From Opitutia bacterium (GTDB lineage: Bacteria; Verrucomicrobiota; Verrucomicrobiia; Opitutales; Opitutaceae), in contig CANJLB010000024.1 of NCBI GenBank assembly GCA_947475065.1, positions 1 through 51,599 on the forward strand: a stretch of DNA of 51,599 bases, in the 5' to 3' direction. Below the pieces are notes generated by a model. That model made no database searches and was not told where the DNA came from. It saw nothing but the letters and a program-made list of their open reading frames with translations. How positions within the stretch are numbered: the first letter of the stretch is position 1; each line of letters opens with the position of its first letter. Made by a program: the position numbers and the translations under genes. Positions 32,837 to 42,500 of the stretch are shown piece by piece.

Positions 32837-35800
32837 TCAGCCGAAAATCTCCCCCTGCGCCGGCGGCAGCAGTTCCCCTTGCGCCGGGGCCACACCGGCG
32901 GTCTTCTTCGGCCGGCCGCGCGGTTTGCGGGGCACACCGGGCTTCACTCCCCCATTCCCTATTCCCTTCTCCCCGCTCCCGCCGCCGCCGGCGGCAGCCA
33001 GCCGCTCTTCCTCGGCGCGCTCGGCGTTGAGCTTGAGGAGGCGGGCGAGGACGTCGTCGCGGACGGCGTCGGGCCAACGGTAGCGGATGGACTTGGCGAC
33101 CGGCTCGCCGTCGGCGTTTTCCTCGAAGTAGTCGGGGATGAATTCGCAGGCGGTGGGGAGGTCGCTCCAGCCGTATGCGGCGAGGACGGCGAGATCCATG
33201 GCGGCGTGCAGCTCGCGCAGGCGCAGGATGCCGGGGTCGGTCTCGGCGGGGTCATGGAAACGGTTGTAGGTGGTGGTGAGACCCTCGTCGTGGCGCACCA
33301 TCAGCGCCGCCCGATGTTCGTAATACTCGCGCCCTGCCGCCTCCAACGCCGCGTCCGTCTCCCACCCGGCGGGAAATGGGAACGGCTTGAAGCAATCGTC
33401 CACATTGTATCGAGGACGATCCTCCAATGTGGCTCCAAAAAAGAGCGCCCAATGTAGGTGAATACGTGATGCGAGTAGAGCGAAAGCCGACCACTCGACG
33501 AACGCAAACACGATGAGTGTCTGGTCGAATGTTATCGGCGCACGTTTATCTACGAACGCAAAGCATTCGTGATGTTTGCTTGTGAGCGAGCGCACTAACA
33601 CACGCGGTAGAGTCACGATTGCGTCACGCAAATCTCCACGGTCGTTCGCGAATCGCCACCAATTCGTCTTATGACTGCGATCAACGCTCGAACTTCCGAG
33701 CTTATCTCGCTCTGGCTTGACGCGCTCAGCGACAAGTCGAAGTAGGTCAGGCCAGTCAGATGCAACGGGAAACGGGTAGTCGAGGGGGACGACTCCAGTT
33801 CTCAGCCAATTCTGGTGAAGATTCTCTTCAGCAGTTTTCCACGATCCACCGTCGACGACGTCTCTTCGCAGAGGGAAATCTGCAAAATCAGTAATGTAGC
33901 GATAGTGCGCTTGGGTTGGGGAGTCATTGACCTCATCGCCGCCGAGATATGGAAAAATGCGCTCCGCATTGCGTGGATCGCGCGCAATCAGCCGCTCCAT
34001 TTCCGCCAGTGAGGTCGCTACGCCCTTTTTGTTGTGATCGTCGAAAGTGAAACCCATTCCACGAAGAAACACGCCGACAAAGCTCCGGCCAGAATTTGCG
34101 GCTAATTTTGCGGGATTCTCGTTGCCGCCGTCGTGGAAGAGAAACGCAGTGATAACTGAGACCTGCTGTCCATCGAGATCGAACGGTGCTGGCGCGGTCC
34201 CCTTCACAATCCAAATGACGCTCACCGTGACGGCCGCGGCACCCGGCCATTTGTAGCGGCGGCGCGCTTCGTAGATCGTGCCGCCACCCTCTGCGCAAAT
34301 CCACCGCAAGCCTGTTTCGCGAGTGTCTCCTTGCCTAATGGTGTTCGTGGCGATCAAGCCGCATGTGCCTTCAGCTCGAACTTGATTGAAAGCGCGCCGG
34401 AAAAAATGGGCAACGAGGTCAGAATTACTGTTCGATTCGGCGTTCACGACAACAAGCCAGTCGCGATATGCTTCTCCATTTGTGGTGCTGATACGTTTCC
34501 CTCCGAGAAACGGCGGATTGCCGACGATGGCATCAAACCCACCTCGCTCGCGGCCGAACACCTCGGGAAACTCAATCTGCCAGTGAAAGGGCAGCACCGG
34601 ATTCGCGCCCGAGCGCAGCGATGCCACCGCCTCGCGGGGTTTGATGGAGGGATCAAAGGGCTTGCTTGTGAGGCTGGCGACGTAGCGGTCGCGCAGCTCG
34701 TCCAATTTGGTGCGGCGGGCCTTGTCTTTGTCGGCGGCGAAGAAGGCGGCGATAATGAGATCACCGGCGAAGCGCACCTCGTCGAGGGCTTCGTCGGCAA
34801 GCGTGAGTTTCTGGGCCTTGATCGCTGGCGGCAGGAAGTCGCCGCCCTCCAGAATGCTGCGGCGGTAGGCGGTGGCGGTCTGGATGCGCTTCTCCAGAAA
34901 TTCTTGGCCGAAGACGCGTTGCTTACCGGCGGTCTTTTCATCCCAGGTGAAGGCCTCGATCTGCTGCTGGGTGAGGCCGACGAGGGAGTCGCCGCAGCGG
35001 AGGTTGTGGTCGAGGAAGGTGAAGGGGTGGTCGCGGGCGAGGGTGGCGAGCCAGAGGGAGAGCTTCGCGAGGTCCACGGCCATGGGGTTGCGGTCCACGC
35101 CGTAGAGGCAGCGCTGGGCGACGAGGCGCATGGCGAGCAGCTCCTCGGTCTCGTCAGGCGGCACGGGCGGGCGGCCCCCATGCACGCGCCACGCCCGCAC
35201 GAGGGCGTCGCCGAGCTGGCGGCACACCTCCACGAGGAAGGCAGCGGAGCCCACGGCGATGTCAGCGATTTTCAAATCGAGGATTTGCGCGGGCGTCGGC
35301 GGATCGCCAAGTCGGGCGAGAACCGGCGCGAGGGTCTTGCGGACGATGGGCTCGGTGAACGAACGTGGCGTGTAATGCGAGCCGGATCGGCGGCGCTCGT
35401 CGTTGGGCTGGAGCGCGAGGCCGCCCTTGGCCACGGGCGACGGGGTGGCGTTGCGATCCATGCGCTTGTCCAACGCGGCGAGCAGGTCGTCCACCGTGGC
35501 GGCGGCTTTCACGCCTTTCTCAGCCTCGCCGGTGAGCTTGGTGTCAGCCTGCTCGCTGAGTTGCTTGAGGCGGTCGGCAGGTGGCTGAGCCAGTAGAGCT
35601 TCCAAGTCCACGATGGGCGCGGCGGGCGCTGAGCCTTTCTTGCGCTTGCCCTTGAGCGCGATGGCGGTGCCGGCGACGACCTCGACGCCAAACCCCATGA
35701 TGGTCTGATAGACGGAGCCGATTTCCTCCACGTCGAGCGTGCGGTAGCTCACCCGCTCGCCGTCGAGGATGCAGAATTTTTCAAGGATGCGATGGAGCAC

Positions 35801-37021
35801 GCCATCGCTCACGAGGGGCAGCGCGCCGATGGGGTCGGCCGGCTGGCTGCGGCCTTCGAGGAAAAGATAGCGGTTGGGATCGAAGAGGTGGCCCTCGCGG
35901 GCGGGCATCTTCAGCTCGTGGTGCTGGCAGCCGCCGTGGATGAGGCGGAACAACGCGAGGAGCTGCGCCCACGCGCCGAATCGGTGATCCATCGTGTCGG
36001 GATAGCGCTCGGCATCGGCCCGCAAGCGCTCAAACAGGCCGCGCACCGCGTAGTGATTCACATAGAGGCCGCCGGTGGGCAGGAGGCCTCGATCCTCGGC
36101 GAAGAGGATAAAGACGAGGCGTAGCAGGACGGTCACGAGGCCACCGTAAATTTGCTCGGGATGCTGGGCGGCAAGCTGGCGCAGAAGCGCGCCCTTCGCG
36201 CGCTCGTCGGCCCCCTCGAAGCCGCGCAGCAGCTCGTAGAGCGCGTGGAGGACTTGCTCGGCGAGTTTCTCGGAAACGCTGGCTTGGTAGTCGCGGCTGC
36301 GCTGGAGGAGCGACGGGAGGCGGGCGTCGCTGGGGGCATTGAAGAGCGTCCACGAATTGAGCAGCAAGTGAAACGCGCCGAGGATGAGGCGGCCCGAAAT
36401 CTCCGCCATCGCGCCGACGGGGAACGTGAGCGTGCCGGAGTTCTCCTTCGGCGGGGCGTAGATGAGGCGGAACTCCGTGCCGTTGGTCAGGAGGCCGATG
36501 GGCACCTGCGTCTCTCGGAGGAGGCGCTCGAACTTCTTGGCCGGCGAGGCGTGCCAGCCGCGCTCGCTGCCGGCGGCGGGCTTCTCAAGATCCACCGTGG
36601 CCGGGTGGGCCTGGACGAGCAGCAGCCATGACGACGCACCGTCCTTCGGCTGCGGGTTGGTGACGGCGTAAGTCGGGCGAAGCGTTTCCTGAAACTCGCG
36701 CAACTCGACTGCCAGCGACTCCGGCAGTGGGTGGGCCGGATCCCAGCCGACCACGAGGTCGGTAGGCCAGCCGAGGAATTCCGTGAAAAACCGTGGCAGC
36801 TCGGTGATGCCAGCGCGAGTCTCGGCGGTGTCGCTGTCAGCCAGCGGTAGTTCGGCGACGTGCTCGGCGAATTGACGTTGCAGCTCCCCCAGTTTGGACC
36901 GGTCAATAACCGCCTGCGCGTCCACCAACGCCGGCGCAGACACAACCAGCCCCTCCGGCTGGACGTAGCCGAGCCATGCAAGATGGTCGGCCAGCGCGGG
37001 GTCTTTGGGGATGTAAGGCAT
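32837..37021 (-). CDS. drmMI: DISARM adenine methyltransferase DrmMI (class 1)
   Basis: This 1,394-residue Eco57I/type IIG-like N6-adenine methyltransferase marks host DNA. The SAM motif I is IADIAVGSAAFLVEVCRQLGDAL near residue 587 (usual DPAxGSGxF). The catalytic motif IV is VGNPPFLGGKRIS near 834. A long N-terminal region (1-550; YVTVLLRLVFILFAEDRGLLP-like segment at about 325) lacks a visible nuclease motif. The C-terminal specificity region follows motif IV. ATG before PYIPKDPALADHL is my start; a TTG seven codons earlier is an alternative. In class 1 DISARM, drmMI sits between drmD and drmA, as here apart from inserted genes. Bases 33,400-34,500 are clearly less GC-rich than the rest of the gene. 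Confidence 0.93.
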   Translation of the reverse strand: MPYIPKDPALADHLAWLGYVQPEGLVVSAPALVDAQAVIDRSKLGELQRQFAEHVAELPLADSDTAETRAGITELPRFFTEFLGWPTDLVVGWDPAHPLPESLAVELREFQETLRPTYAVTNPQPKDGASSWLLLVQAHPATVDLEKPAAGSERGWHASPAKKFERLLRETQVPIGLLTNGTEFRLIYAPPKENSGTLTFPVGAMAEISGRLILGAFHLLLNSWTLFNAPSDARLPSLLQRSRDYQASVSEKLAEQVLHALYELLRGFEGADERAKGALLRQLAAQHPEQIYGGLVTVLLRLVFILFAEDRGLLPTGGLYVNHYAVRGLFERLRADAERYPDTMDHRFGAWAQLLALFRLIHGGCQHHELKMPAREGHLFDPNRYLFLEGRSQPADPIGALPLVSDGVLHRILEKFCILDGERVSYRTLDVEEIGSVYQTIMGFGVEVVAGTAIALKGKRKKGSAPAAPIVDLEALLAQPPADRLKQLSEQADTKLTGEAEKGVKAAATVDDLLAALDKRMDRNATPSPVAKGGLALQPNDERRRSGSHYTPRSFTEPIVRKTLAPVLARLGDPPTPAQILDLKIADIAVGSAAFLVEVCRQLGDALVRAWRVHGGRPPVPPDETEELLAMRLVAQRCLYGVDRNPMAVDLAKLSLWLATLARDHPFTFLDHNLRCGDSLVGLTQQQIEAFTWDEKTAGKQRVFGQEFLEKRIQTATAYRRSILEGGDFLPPAIKAQKLTLADEALDEVRFAGDLIIAAFFAADKDKARRTKLDELRDRYVASLTSKPFDPSIKPREAVASLRSGANPVLPFHWQIEFPEVFGRERGGFDAIVGNPPFLGGKRISTTNGEAYRDWLVVVNAESNSNSDLVAHFFRRAFNQVRAEGTCGLIATNTIRQGDTRETGLRWICAEGGGTIYEARRRYKWPGAAAVTVSVIWIVKGTAPAPFDLDGQQVSVITAFLFHDGGNENPAKLAANSGRSFVGVFLRGMGFTFDDHNKKGVATSLAEMERLIARDPRNAERIFPYLGGDEVNDSPTQAHYRYITDFADFPLRRDVVDGGSWKTAEENLHQNWLRTGVVPLDYPFPVASDWPDLLRLVAERVKPERDKLGSSSVDRSHKTNWWRFANDRGDLRDAIVTLPRVLVRSLTSKHHECFAFVDKRAPITFDQTLIVFAFVEWSAFALLASRIHLHWALFFGATLEDRPRYNVDDCFKPFPFPAGWETDAALEAAGREYYEHRAALMVRHDEGLTTTYNRFHDPAETDPGILRLRELHAAMDLAVLAAYGWSDLPTACEFIPDYFEENADGEPVAKSIRYRWPDAVRDDVLARLLKLNAERAEEERLAAAGGGGSGEKGIGNGGVKPGVPRKPRGRPKKTAGVAPAQGELLPPAQGEIFG

Positions 37022-37051
37022 GCGGTGATGAAAATGCGTCAATGCGAAGCC

Positions 37052-38821
37052 TTACCGGAGGTATTTTTTCACCCACTTAAACTGTGAAATGCCGATTTCC
37101 AGACACCGGTCGTAAAACGCGCGCGTGCGAACAAAGTCCTGCTTTTGTTCGGCGACGTATTCTGAGAAAGGCGCGCGCTCAATGGCTTCTCGCAGAATCG
37201 GCAAAATCCGACGCCTCGTGAGTTCGCGCAACCACTCAGTGAAATTTACCTCAATCGTGAGATTGTCGGAATATTTCTCCACCACGGTGTCGAGCTTGGG
37301 CTCGTTGAGGATGGCTTGGCAGAGCAGCGCCCAAACCAAATTTCGGGATCGGCTGGCGAAATAATATTTATTGGGTCCCGCGTATTCGATTTCTCTGGTG
37401 AGAGTGTTGAGCCGCTGGCGGATTTTGTAGCACAAAATTACGTGACGGAAGTTGGCCTTGAGGCGACGGGAATCGAAAATCTCACGATAAAAATTATCGT
37501 TTTCAAAAAACTCCTTGGGGTTTGCCATCCGCTCTACCTGCCCCTCTGAGGCAAGGAATGTGAGCGCAAGGTGCCGGATTTCGATCGACCGGTCATGCTT
37601 GATGTCCATTTCCTCCTTGTCTTCGGCGGTGTAAGATTCGAACGCATTTTCTTGGCGCTCGTAAAAAATCCCCAGTTCACTGCGGAATTGGTCGGCCAGT
37701 TGGAGCTGAATCAGGTCGTTGGCGCGCAAGGCCCATGGTTGCACCGGGTTCTGGCGGTTGTTGTTTAGCGTGACCGTGGTGACAAAATCAGAGTCGGCCT
37801 GCGACACCACGCGGGCGAGCACTTGAATTTTTTCCAACCCCGCCGTGCCCTGCTTGATCGCGGGGTGGTCGGAGTAGCGTTTGATAAAGTTGTCCAAGGT
37901 TGTGACAGATTGGGCTCCGTTCAGCAGCCGTGGTTCGGTGATCTTCAGGGTGCCCTCGTGAATGGAGACACGCTCGGCGTGCAGGGTGACACCGTTGTGA
38001 TTAAAGACGAAGACCGTTGGCGCTTGCTTGCCGTCGAGCACGATCTCTTTCAGCGCTTTTGAGATGGCTCGGTTGGGAGCAGTTTCCTCCGGCAGCGAAA
38101 AGCGGATGTTGCGCTCAAAAAAACGCCCGCCCATCGCCACAAACATGGTGCGGAGCGCGAGGAGAGGCACGAAGCCGACATGCATGACCTCGCCGCTTGG
38201 GCCGGTCTGGGTGAGATGCGATGACATCTGCAAATCGTAGGTATGGCTGGACGCGACTTTCACCCGGGCACCCACCGTCTTGGTGGCGGAAGAGCGGAAC
38301 TCCACCGTGAGGTCGATCTCCCTCCCAAAATAATCGTTCAACAGATATTTTTTCGCCTCAAGATTTTCCCGCAGGTGCTCAAGGGTGGCGCTCCGATCCG
38401 CCTCGGTCGCATCACCCGAAAAAATGAAATGGATGAGCACCTTCCGAATGAGCGGCCGTTTCTCGTCGAGTTCGCTTCGCAAAAAATCAATCAGTGGGTT
38501 GCGTTTTTGATCGGCCACGGGGGCGGCGAAGACTTGGGCGAGCCCGCTCTCTGCCAGCCGCTTCAAGGAGTCGCGAAACAGGGCCACGTTTTTCGACCAC
38601 TTGAATTGAAAAATATAGAGGTTCCCCGTGGCGGCATCGAAATGGTAGGCATCAATGCCGTAGTCGTGGCCGCCAAAGGTCACTTGGGTTAGCGCGTCCT
38701 CGCGCTTCAACCCGAAGGTTTTCTCAAGGTAGAGCACCCCGTAATAATCTTCGACGACACCGCCATAGGTCGCCTTGTGATCGCTGTGAGCCTGTTTCAA
38801 TTCTTGTTCGGTGATAGCCAT
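37052..38821 (-). CDS. AIPR-family abortive phage infection protein
   Basis: The 589-residue protein fits the AIPR family. The N-terminal part resembles a restriction-like sensor region (GHDYGIDAYHFDAATGNLYIFQFKWSKN, with the D...xQ.K pattern of PD-(D/E)xK folds). The AIPR core contains FFERNIRFSLPEETAPNRAI, VFVFNHNGVTLHAERV and EPRLLNGAQSVTTLDNF, then SDFVTTVTLNNNRQNPVQPWALRAND. AIPR proteins are found near restriction systems and cause abortive infection in lactococci. It starts 8 bp after the stop of the 25-aa peptide gene and ends 30 bp before drmMI. By eye its GC is about 50%, well below drmD and drmA, so it may be a later addition to the operon. Confidence 0.88.
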   Translation of the reverse strand: MAITEQELKQAHSDHKATYGGVVEDYYGVLYLEKTFGLKREDALTQVTFGGHDYGIDAYHFDAATGNLYIFQFKWSKNVALFRDSLKRLAESGLAQVFAAPVADQKRNPLIDFLRSELDEKRPLIRKVLIHFIFSGDATEADRSATLEHLRENLEAKKYLLNDYFGREIDLTVEFRSSATKTVGARVKVASSHTYDLQMSSHLTQTGPSGEVMHVGFVPLLALRTMFVAMGGRFFERNIRFSLPEETAPNRAISKALKEIVLDGKQAPTVFVFNHNGVTLHAERVSIHEGTLKITEPRLLNGAQSVTTLDNFIKRYSDHPAIKQGTAGLEKIQVLARVVSQADSDFVTTVTLNNNRQNPVQPWALRANDLIQLQLADQFRSELGIFYERQENAFESYTAEDKEEMDIKHDRSIEIRHLALTFLASEGQVERMANPKEFFENDNFYREIFDSRRLKANFRHVILCYKIRQRLNTLTREIEYAGPNKYYFASRSRNLVWALLCQAILNEPKLDTVVEKYSDNLTIEVNFTEWLRELTRRRILPILREAIERAPFSEYVAEQKQDFVRTRAFYDRCLEIGISQFKWVKKYLR

Positions 38822-38829
38822 GGGGAGAG

Positions 38830-38907
38830 TTAGCCGGTGCCGGGCCAGAGATAGGCCGAACCGACCGGTTCGTGTGGGATCAATTTGGTGCGGTAAAATT
38901 TGGGCAT
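38830..38907 (-). CDS. 25-residue peptide duplicating the DrmD C-terminal tail
   Basis: A short frame starts 4 bp after the 198-aa gene stop and encodes MPKFYRTKLIPHEPVGSAYL followed by WPGTG. The last residues of DrmD are EFYQTKSFRLEPVGLAYLWP and VTG. The two share FYxTK, EPVG, AYLWP and TG at matching positions, and the DNA is also similar (roughly 70% by eye). Either it is a real coupled peptide or a relic of a duplication that brought the 198-aa gene in. No independent coding evidence exists at this length. Confidence 0.5.
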   Translation of the reverse strand: MPKFYRTKLIPHEPVGSAYLWPGTG

Positions 38908-38911
38908 GGGG

Positions 38912-39508
38912 TTACAGCAGCTCACTCTGGCCCGCCGGTATCGCGGCAGCGGGTGGCAACTTTCGGATTTTCTCCAACGGCACCAGCACTCCGCTTTGCT
39001 CGATGAACACACAGTCGAAAACATTGCCGGTGTGTGAGCGCCTCGAAGGCTCGAACGCCTCTGAAATCCGGGTGTAAGCCTCGTTCACGCTCGCGCAGGT
39101 GATGTGGGGCAGCGAGGGGATGCGGCAGGCGCAGTCCGCCAGCACGGGTCGTTTGCCCTCGCTGCCGATGAGCCGCAGGGAAGCCTGTGCGGTGAATTTG
39201 ACGAAAGCATGGCCGGAAATCGGCGAGGATGTTTTTTCTTCGCGGTGGGGCCGCAGGCTGGCGGGAATGTCGTCCTGCTTCACCCGCGCCCAGAGAGCCG
39301 TGCCTTTGAGCAAAATTTCGCAGGTGGCCTCGCGCGTCAGCCGGTCTCGGTCGGCCTTGTTGGCAATGTCCGAGGCATCGAGAATCAGCTCGGCCGATGT
39401 TTCCTTGCGCAACGCGGGCAGAGCCGACCCGTCAGCGAGCGATACAATTCCATCGGAAATGCGAACGGGCAGGCGGACGGTGGCGGCGTATGAGTCGGGA
39501 GGTGGCAT
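38912..39508 (-). CDS. Unknown 198-aa protein between drmD and AIPR
   Basis: I do not recognise this protein. It has 198 residues and starts with PPPDSYAATVRLPVRISDGI. It appears to be all-beta and loop-rich at first, has a mixed middle (ASDIANKADRDRLTREATCEILLKGTALWARVKQDDIP), a Cys pair (ADCACRIP), and ends GVLVPLEKIRKLPPAAAIPAG. No signal peptide, membrane segment or catalytic motif can be seen. It follows the drmD stop by 17 bp and precedes the 25-residue DrmD-tail peptide by 4 bp, so it is embedded in the operon and probably functions with DrmD. Confidence 0.65.
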   Translation of the reverse strand: MPPPDSYAATVRLPVRISDGIVSLADGSALPALRKETSAELILDASDIANKADRDRLTREATCEILLKGTALWARVKQDDIPASLRPHREEKTSSPISGHAFVKFTAQASLRLIGSEGKRPVLADCACRIPSLPHITCASVNEAYTRISEAFEPSRRSHTGNVFDCVFIEQSGVLVPLEKIRKLPPAAAIPAGQSELL

Positions 39509-39525
39509 GGTCAGATAAAATCTAG

Positions 39526-42500
39526 TCAGCCCGTCACCGGCCAGAGGTAGGCCAGCCCCACAGGTTCGAGGCGGAAGGACTTAGTTTGGTAAAACTCGGC
39601 GATGCGCTGCGGCTCGCGCGTGAGGTCGCCTTCGACATTGGCCAGCCAGCTCTCCCAATGCCTGCGGTCGGCCGCCCGTTGGCGGCGTTCAGCCGCATCG
39701 GTGGTGTCGCCAGCCATGGGGAGATAGAGCTGATCCTGCTCACTGGCCTTGTATTTGGCCAGCACCCGGCGGCGCTGATCCTCCAGCGGGCCGCGCAGGG
39801 CCTCGGACTCGATGCGACCGCGCTCGACGAGCAGCTTCTCGGCGTCAGCGCGCGTGGCCTGTCCGCGTTGTTCCAGATGCGGCAGCAACTCGCGGATGTC
39901 CTGTGCCATGCTGGCCTGGAGCCGTTGGGTGGCGACAGCCGGCACGGTGCGCCTATTGCCGACGGTTTTGAGCGACTCCTGCAAAATCGCGACCGTGCGC
40001 GCCTCGGCGTCTCGGCCGTAAGGAGTGAGGCTGCCCTTGCGGTCAGCGGGGTCAGTCCAGCGGGCCGTGACAGTGATCAGTTCCTCGTGCAGACGGGCTG
40101 CACCTGCGCCGTAAAGCGACAGGCGGCCAAGGAGGACGACGCGCGGAATGGCGTCGTCGGACTGCGCGAGGCAGGCGCGGGAGAGGTCGTGATAGACGAA
40201 ACCCTGCGACATGAACCGGCCGAGCAGGCGTTGCACGACCCGGTGCGAGAGGTGCATCTGCACGACGTCACCATCGAGGCCCGAAGGCGGGGCGAACACC
40301 ACCGGACGGAGCGGTGCCTCGCGCCGCCACTCAAAGAGATTCTGGTCGTGCTTCGGGGGTGGGCGGAGCGTGTCGAGGGTGGCCGCCCACCGGGGATCGC
40401 CGCCGTGGCGGGCCTGAAGATTCGGAAAAACGTAACGGGTGGGTTCGCCTGGGGCCGATGGGGCCTGACGCAGCGGCTCGGCCCCCAGCAGGTCAAGCGA
40501 GCAGCCGAGCGCGTCGCGGAGCTGGGTTTCGTCAAGGCCGATCCAGTGGCGGGCATCGTTAATGCGGTTCTGGAGCGTTGCAATTTCACCGCGCAACCGG
40601 GACTGGCGCTGACCGGCGGCATCCTCCAGCTCGGCCTCGCGGGCGGCCCGTTTTTCGGGGTCGTCCTCCAGCGCTTCGATTTCAGCGGCAGCCGCATCGG
40701 CCTCGGCGCGGCGGATGCCGTTGCGCAGCCGTTTTTCTATCACCTCGGAGAGGCTGCCCAGTTCGAGACGAATCCTCTCGGTTTTGCGGACGAGCGCGCG
40801 CAACACACGATCCTCGGGGCGCTGCGTATAGACGAAGTAGTGGCAGAAAACTTCGCCATTGGGCTGTAGCTTGCGGTCAATGCGGCCATTGCGCTGTTCG
40901 AGGCGGGAGGGGTTCCACGGCAAATCGAAATGGAACAGGTGCCAACAGTGGGCTTGGAGATTGAGACCTTCGCGCGCGGCGTCGGTGGCGATGAGGATCC
41001 GGAGCGGATGCCGCTCGGGCGGCTCATTGAAGGCGCTTTTCAGGTCGTCACGTTTTTTCGGGGGTGTGGGGCCGTGAAAGACTTCCAGCCGGACGTCGGA
41101 GCGGTCGGTGCCGGCAATGGCGGCCTCAAGCTGGGTGCGGAGGTAGCGGGCGGTGTCCTCGTATTCGGTAAAGATGATGAGGCGCAGAGGCGACCACGCT
41201 GCGCCGGGTTGGGGCGAGGGTGTGCCGGGCAGACTGATGCCGGGGCAGGCGTGCTGCCGAAGCCAGTCAATCAGCCACGTCACGCGGGCATCGGGCCGGT
41301 GCCGGTGCTGCTCGGCCATCCGCGCCATGTCGCCGAGGAGCTGGCTCTCGCGGTCGGTGTTGGCCGAGGCCGACGCGCCGACGCTGGCCCGCGTCGCCAG
41401 CTCGATGGCGGTGGCGGCCTCAGTCTCCTGTTGCTCAGACGGGAGCTGGCCGCGCTCGTCGTCGTTGTCGAAGCCGGCGGTGAGCTGGGCGAGGTCGTTG
41501 GTGGAAATGCTCGTGCGCGCGGTAGTCTCGCCCGCCCAGACTTTTTCCATGGCCCGGCGATGGGCGGCGAGCGTGCGTTGAAACGCTTCGACCGAGGAAA
41601 ACAACCGCTGCTGAAGCGTGGACAAAATGAGCGCGCCTTGGGTTTGGTCGCGCTTGGAAGAGTCGGCGAAGCGCTGGCGACGGATGGTCGCGTAGGCGTC
41701 GAGCCACTCCGCGAGACGCAGTTCGGGCGCGTCAGGCGGAAGCCCACCAATATCTTCCTGCTTCACAATCCGGATGGGAAAGCCGCCGGCGACAACGCGC
41801 ACGTCCTCCTTGAGCCGACGCACCATGACGGCATCGAGGTTGCTCTTGAGCACCGGGACGCCGCGCATGAACCGCTTGTCGTCGAGCAGTTCGAGGAGGG
41901 CGCTGAAACTGTTCGTGTGGCCGTTGTGCGGCGTGGCGGAGAGAAACAACCGGTGCTCGAAGCGCGGCGCGAGGTCGCGGATGGCGCGGGTGATCTTGGA
42001 ATCAATGGCGTATTTCCCGCCGCTGGCCGGCGCGGCGTGATGGGCCTCGTCGAGAATGAGCAAGCTGCCGGGGCGCAAGTTATCGAGCCATACCCGCATG
42101 GGCGCGGCGTAGGTTTCATCAATCAGCAGCCGTTGGGAAACAAGGAAACGAGGATAGGTCTCCCACGGGTTGACCGCGTAGCCCCGCTCCCGGCGGATAC
42201 GCTCAACGTAGTCGCGGTCAAAAATCTCGAAGCGCAGGCCGAAGCGCGCGTCGAGCTCGTCCTGCCACTGCTTGAGCATGGACGGTGGGCAGGCGACCAC
42301 GACCTCGCGCACGCGGCGGCGGAGCAACAGCTCGGTGGCGATCAGGCCGGCCTCGATGGTCTTGCCGAGGCCGACGTCGTCGGCGATGAAAAGGTTCACG
42401 CGCGGGAGCAGGAGAGCCTTGCGGAGCGGCTCCAACTGGTAGGCGTCAATGCGGATGCCGGCGCGGAAGGGGGCCTGAAACAGCTTGGGATCGGTTGCCG

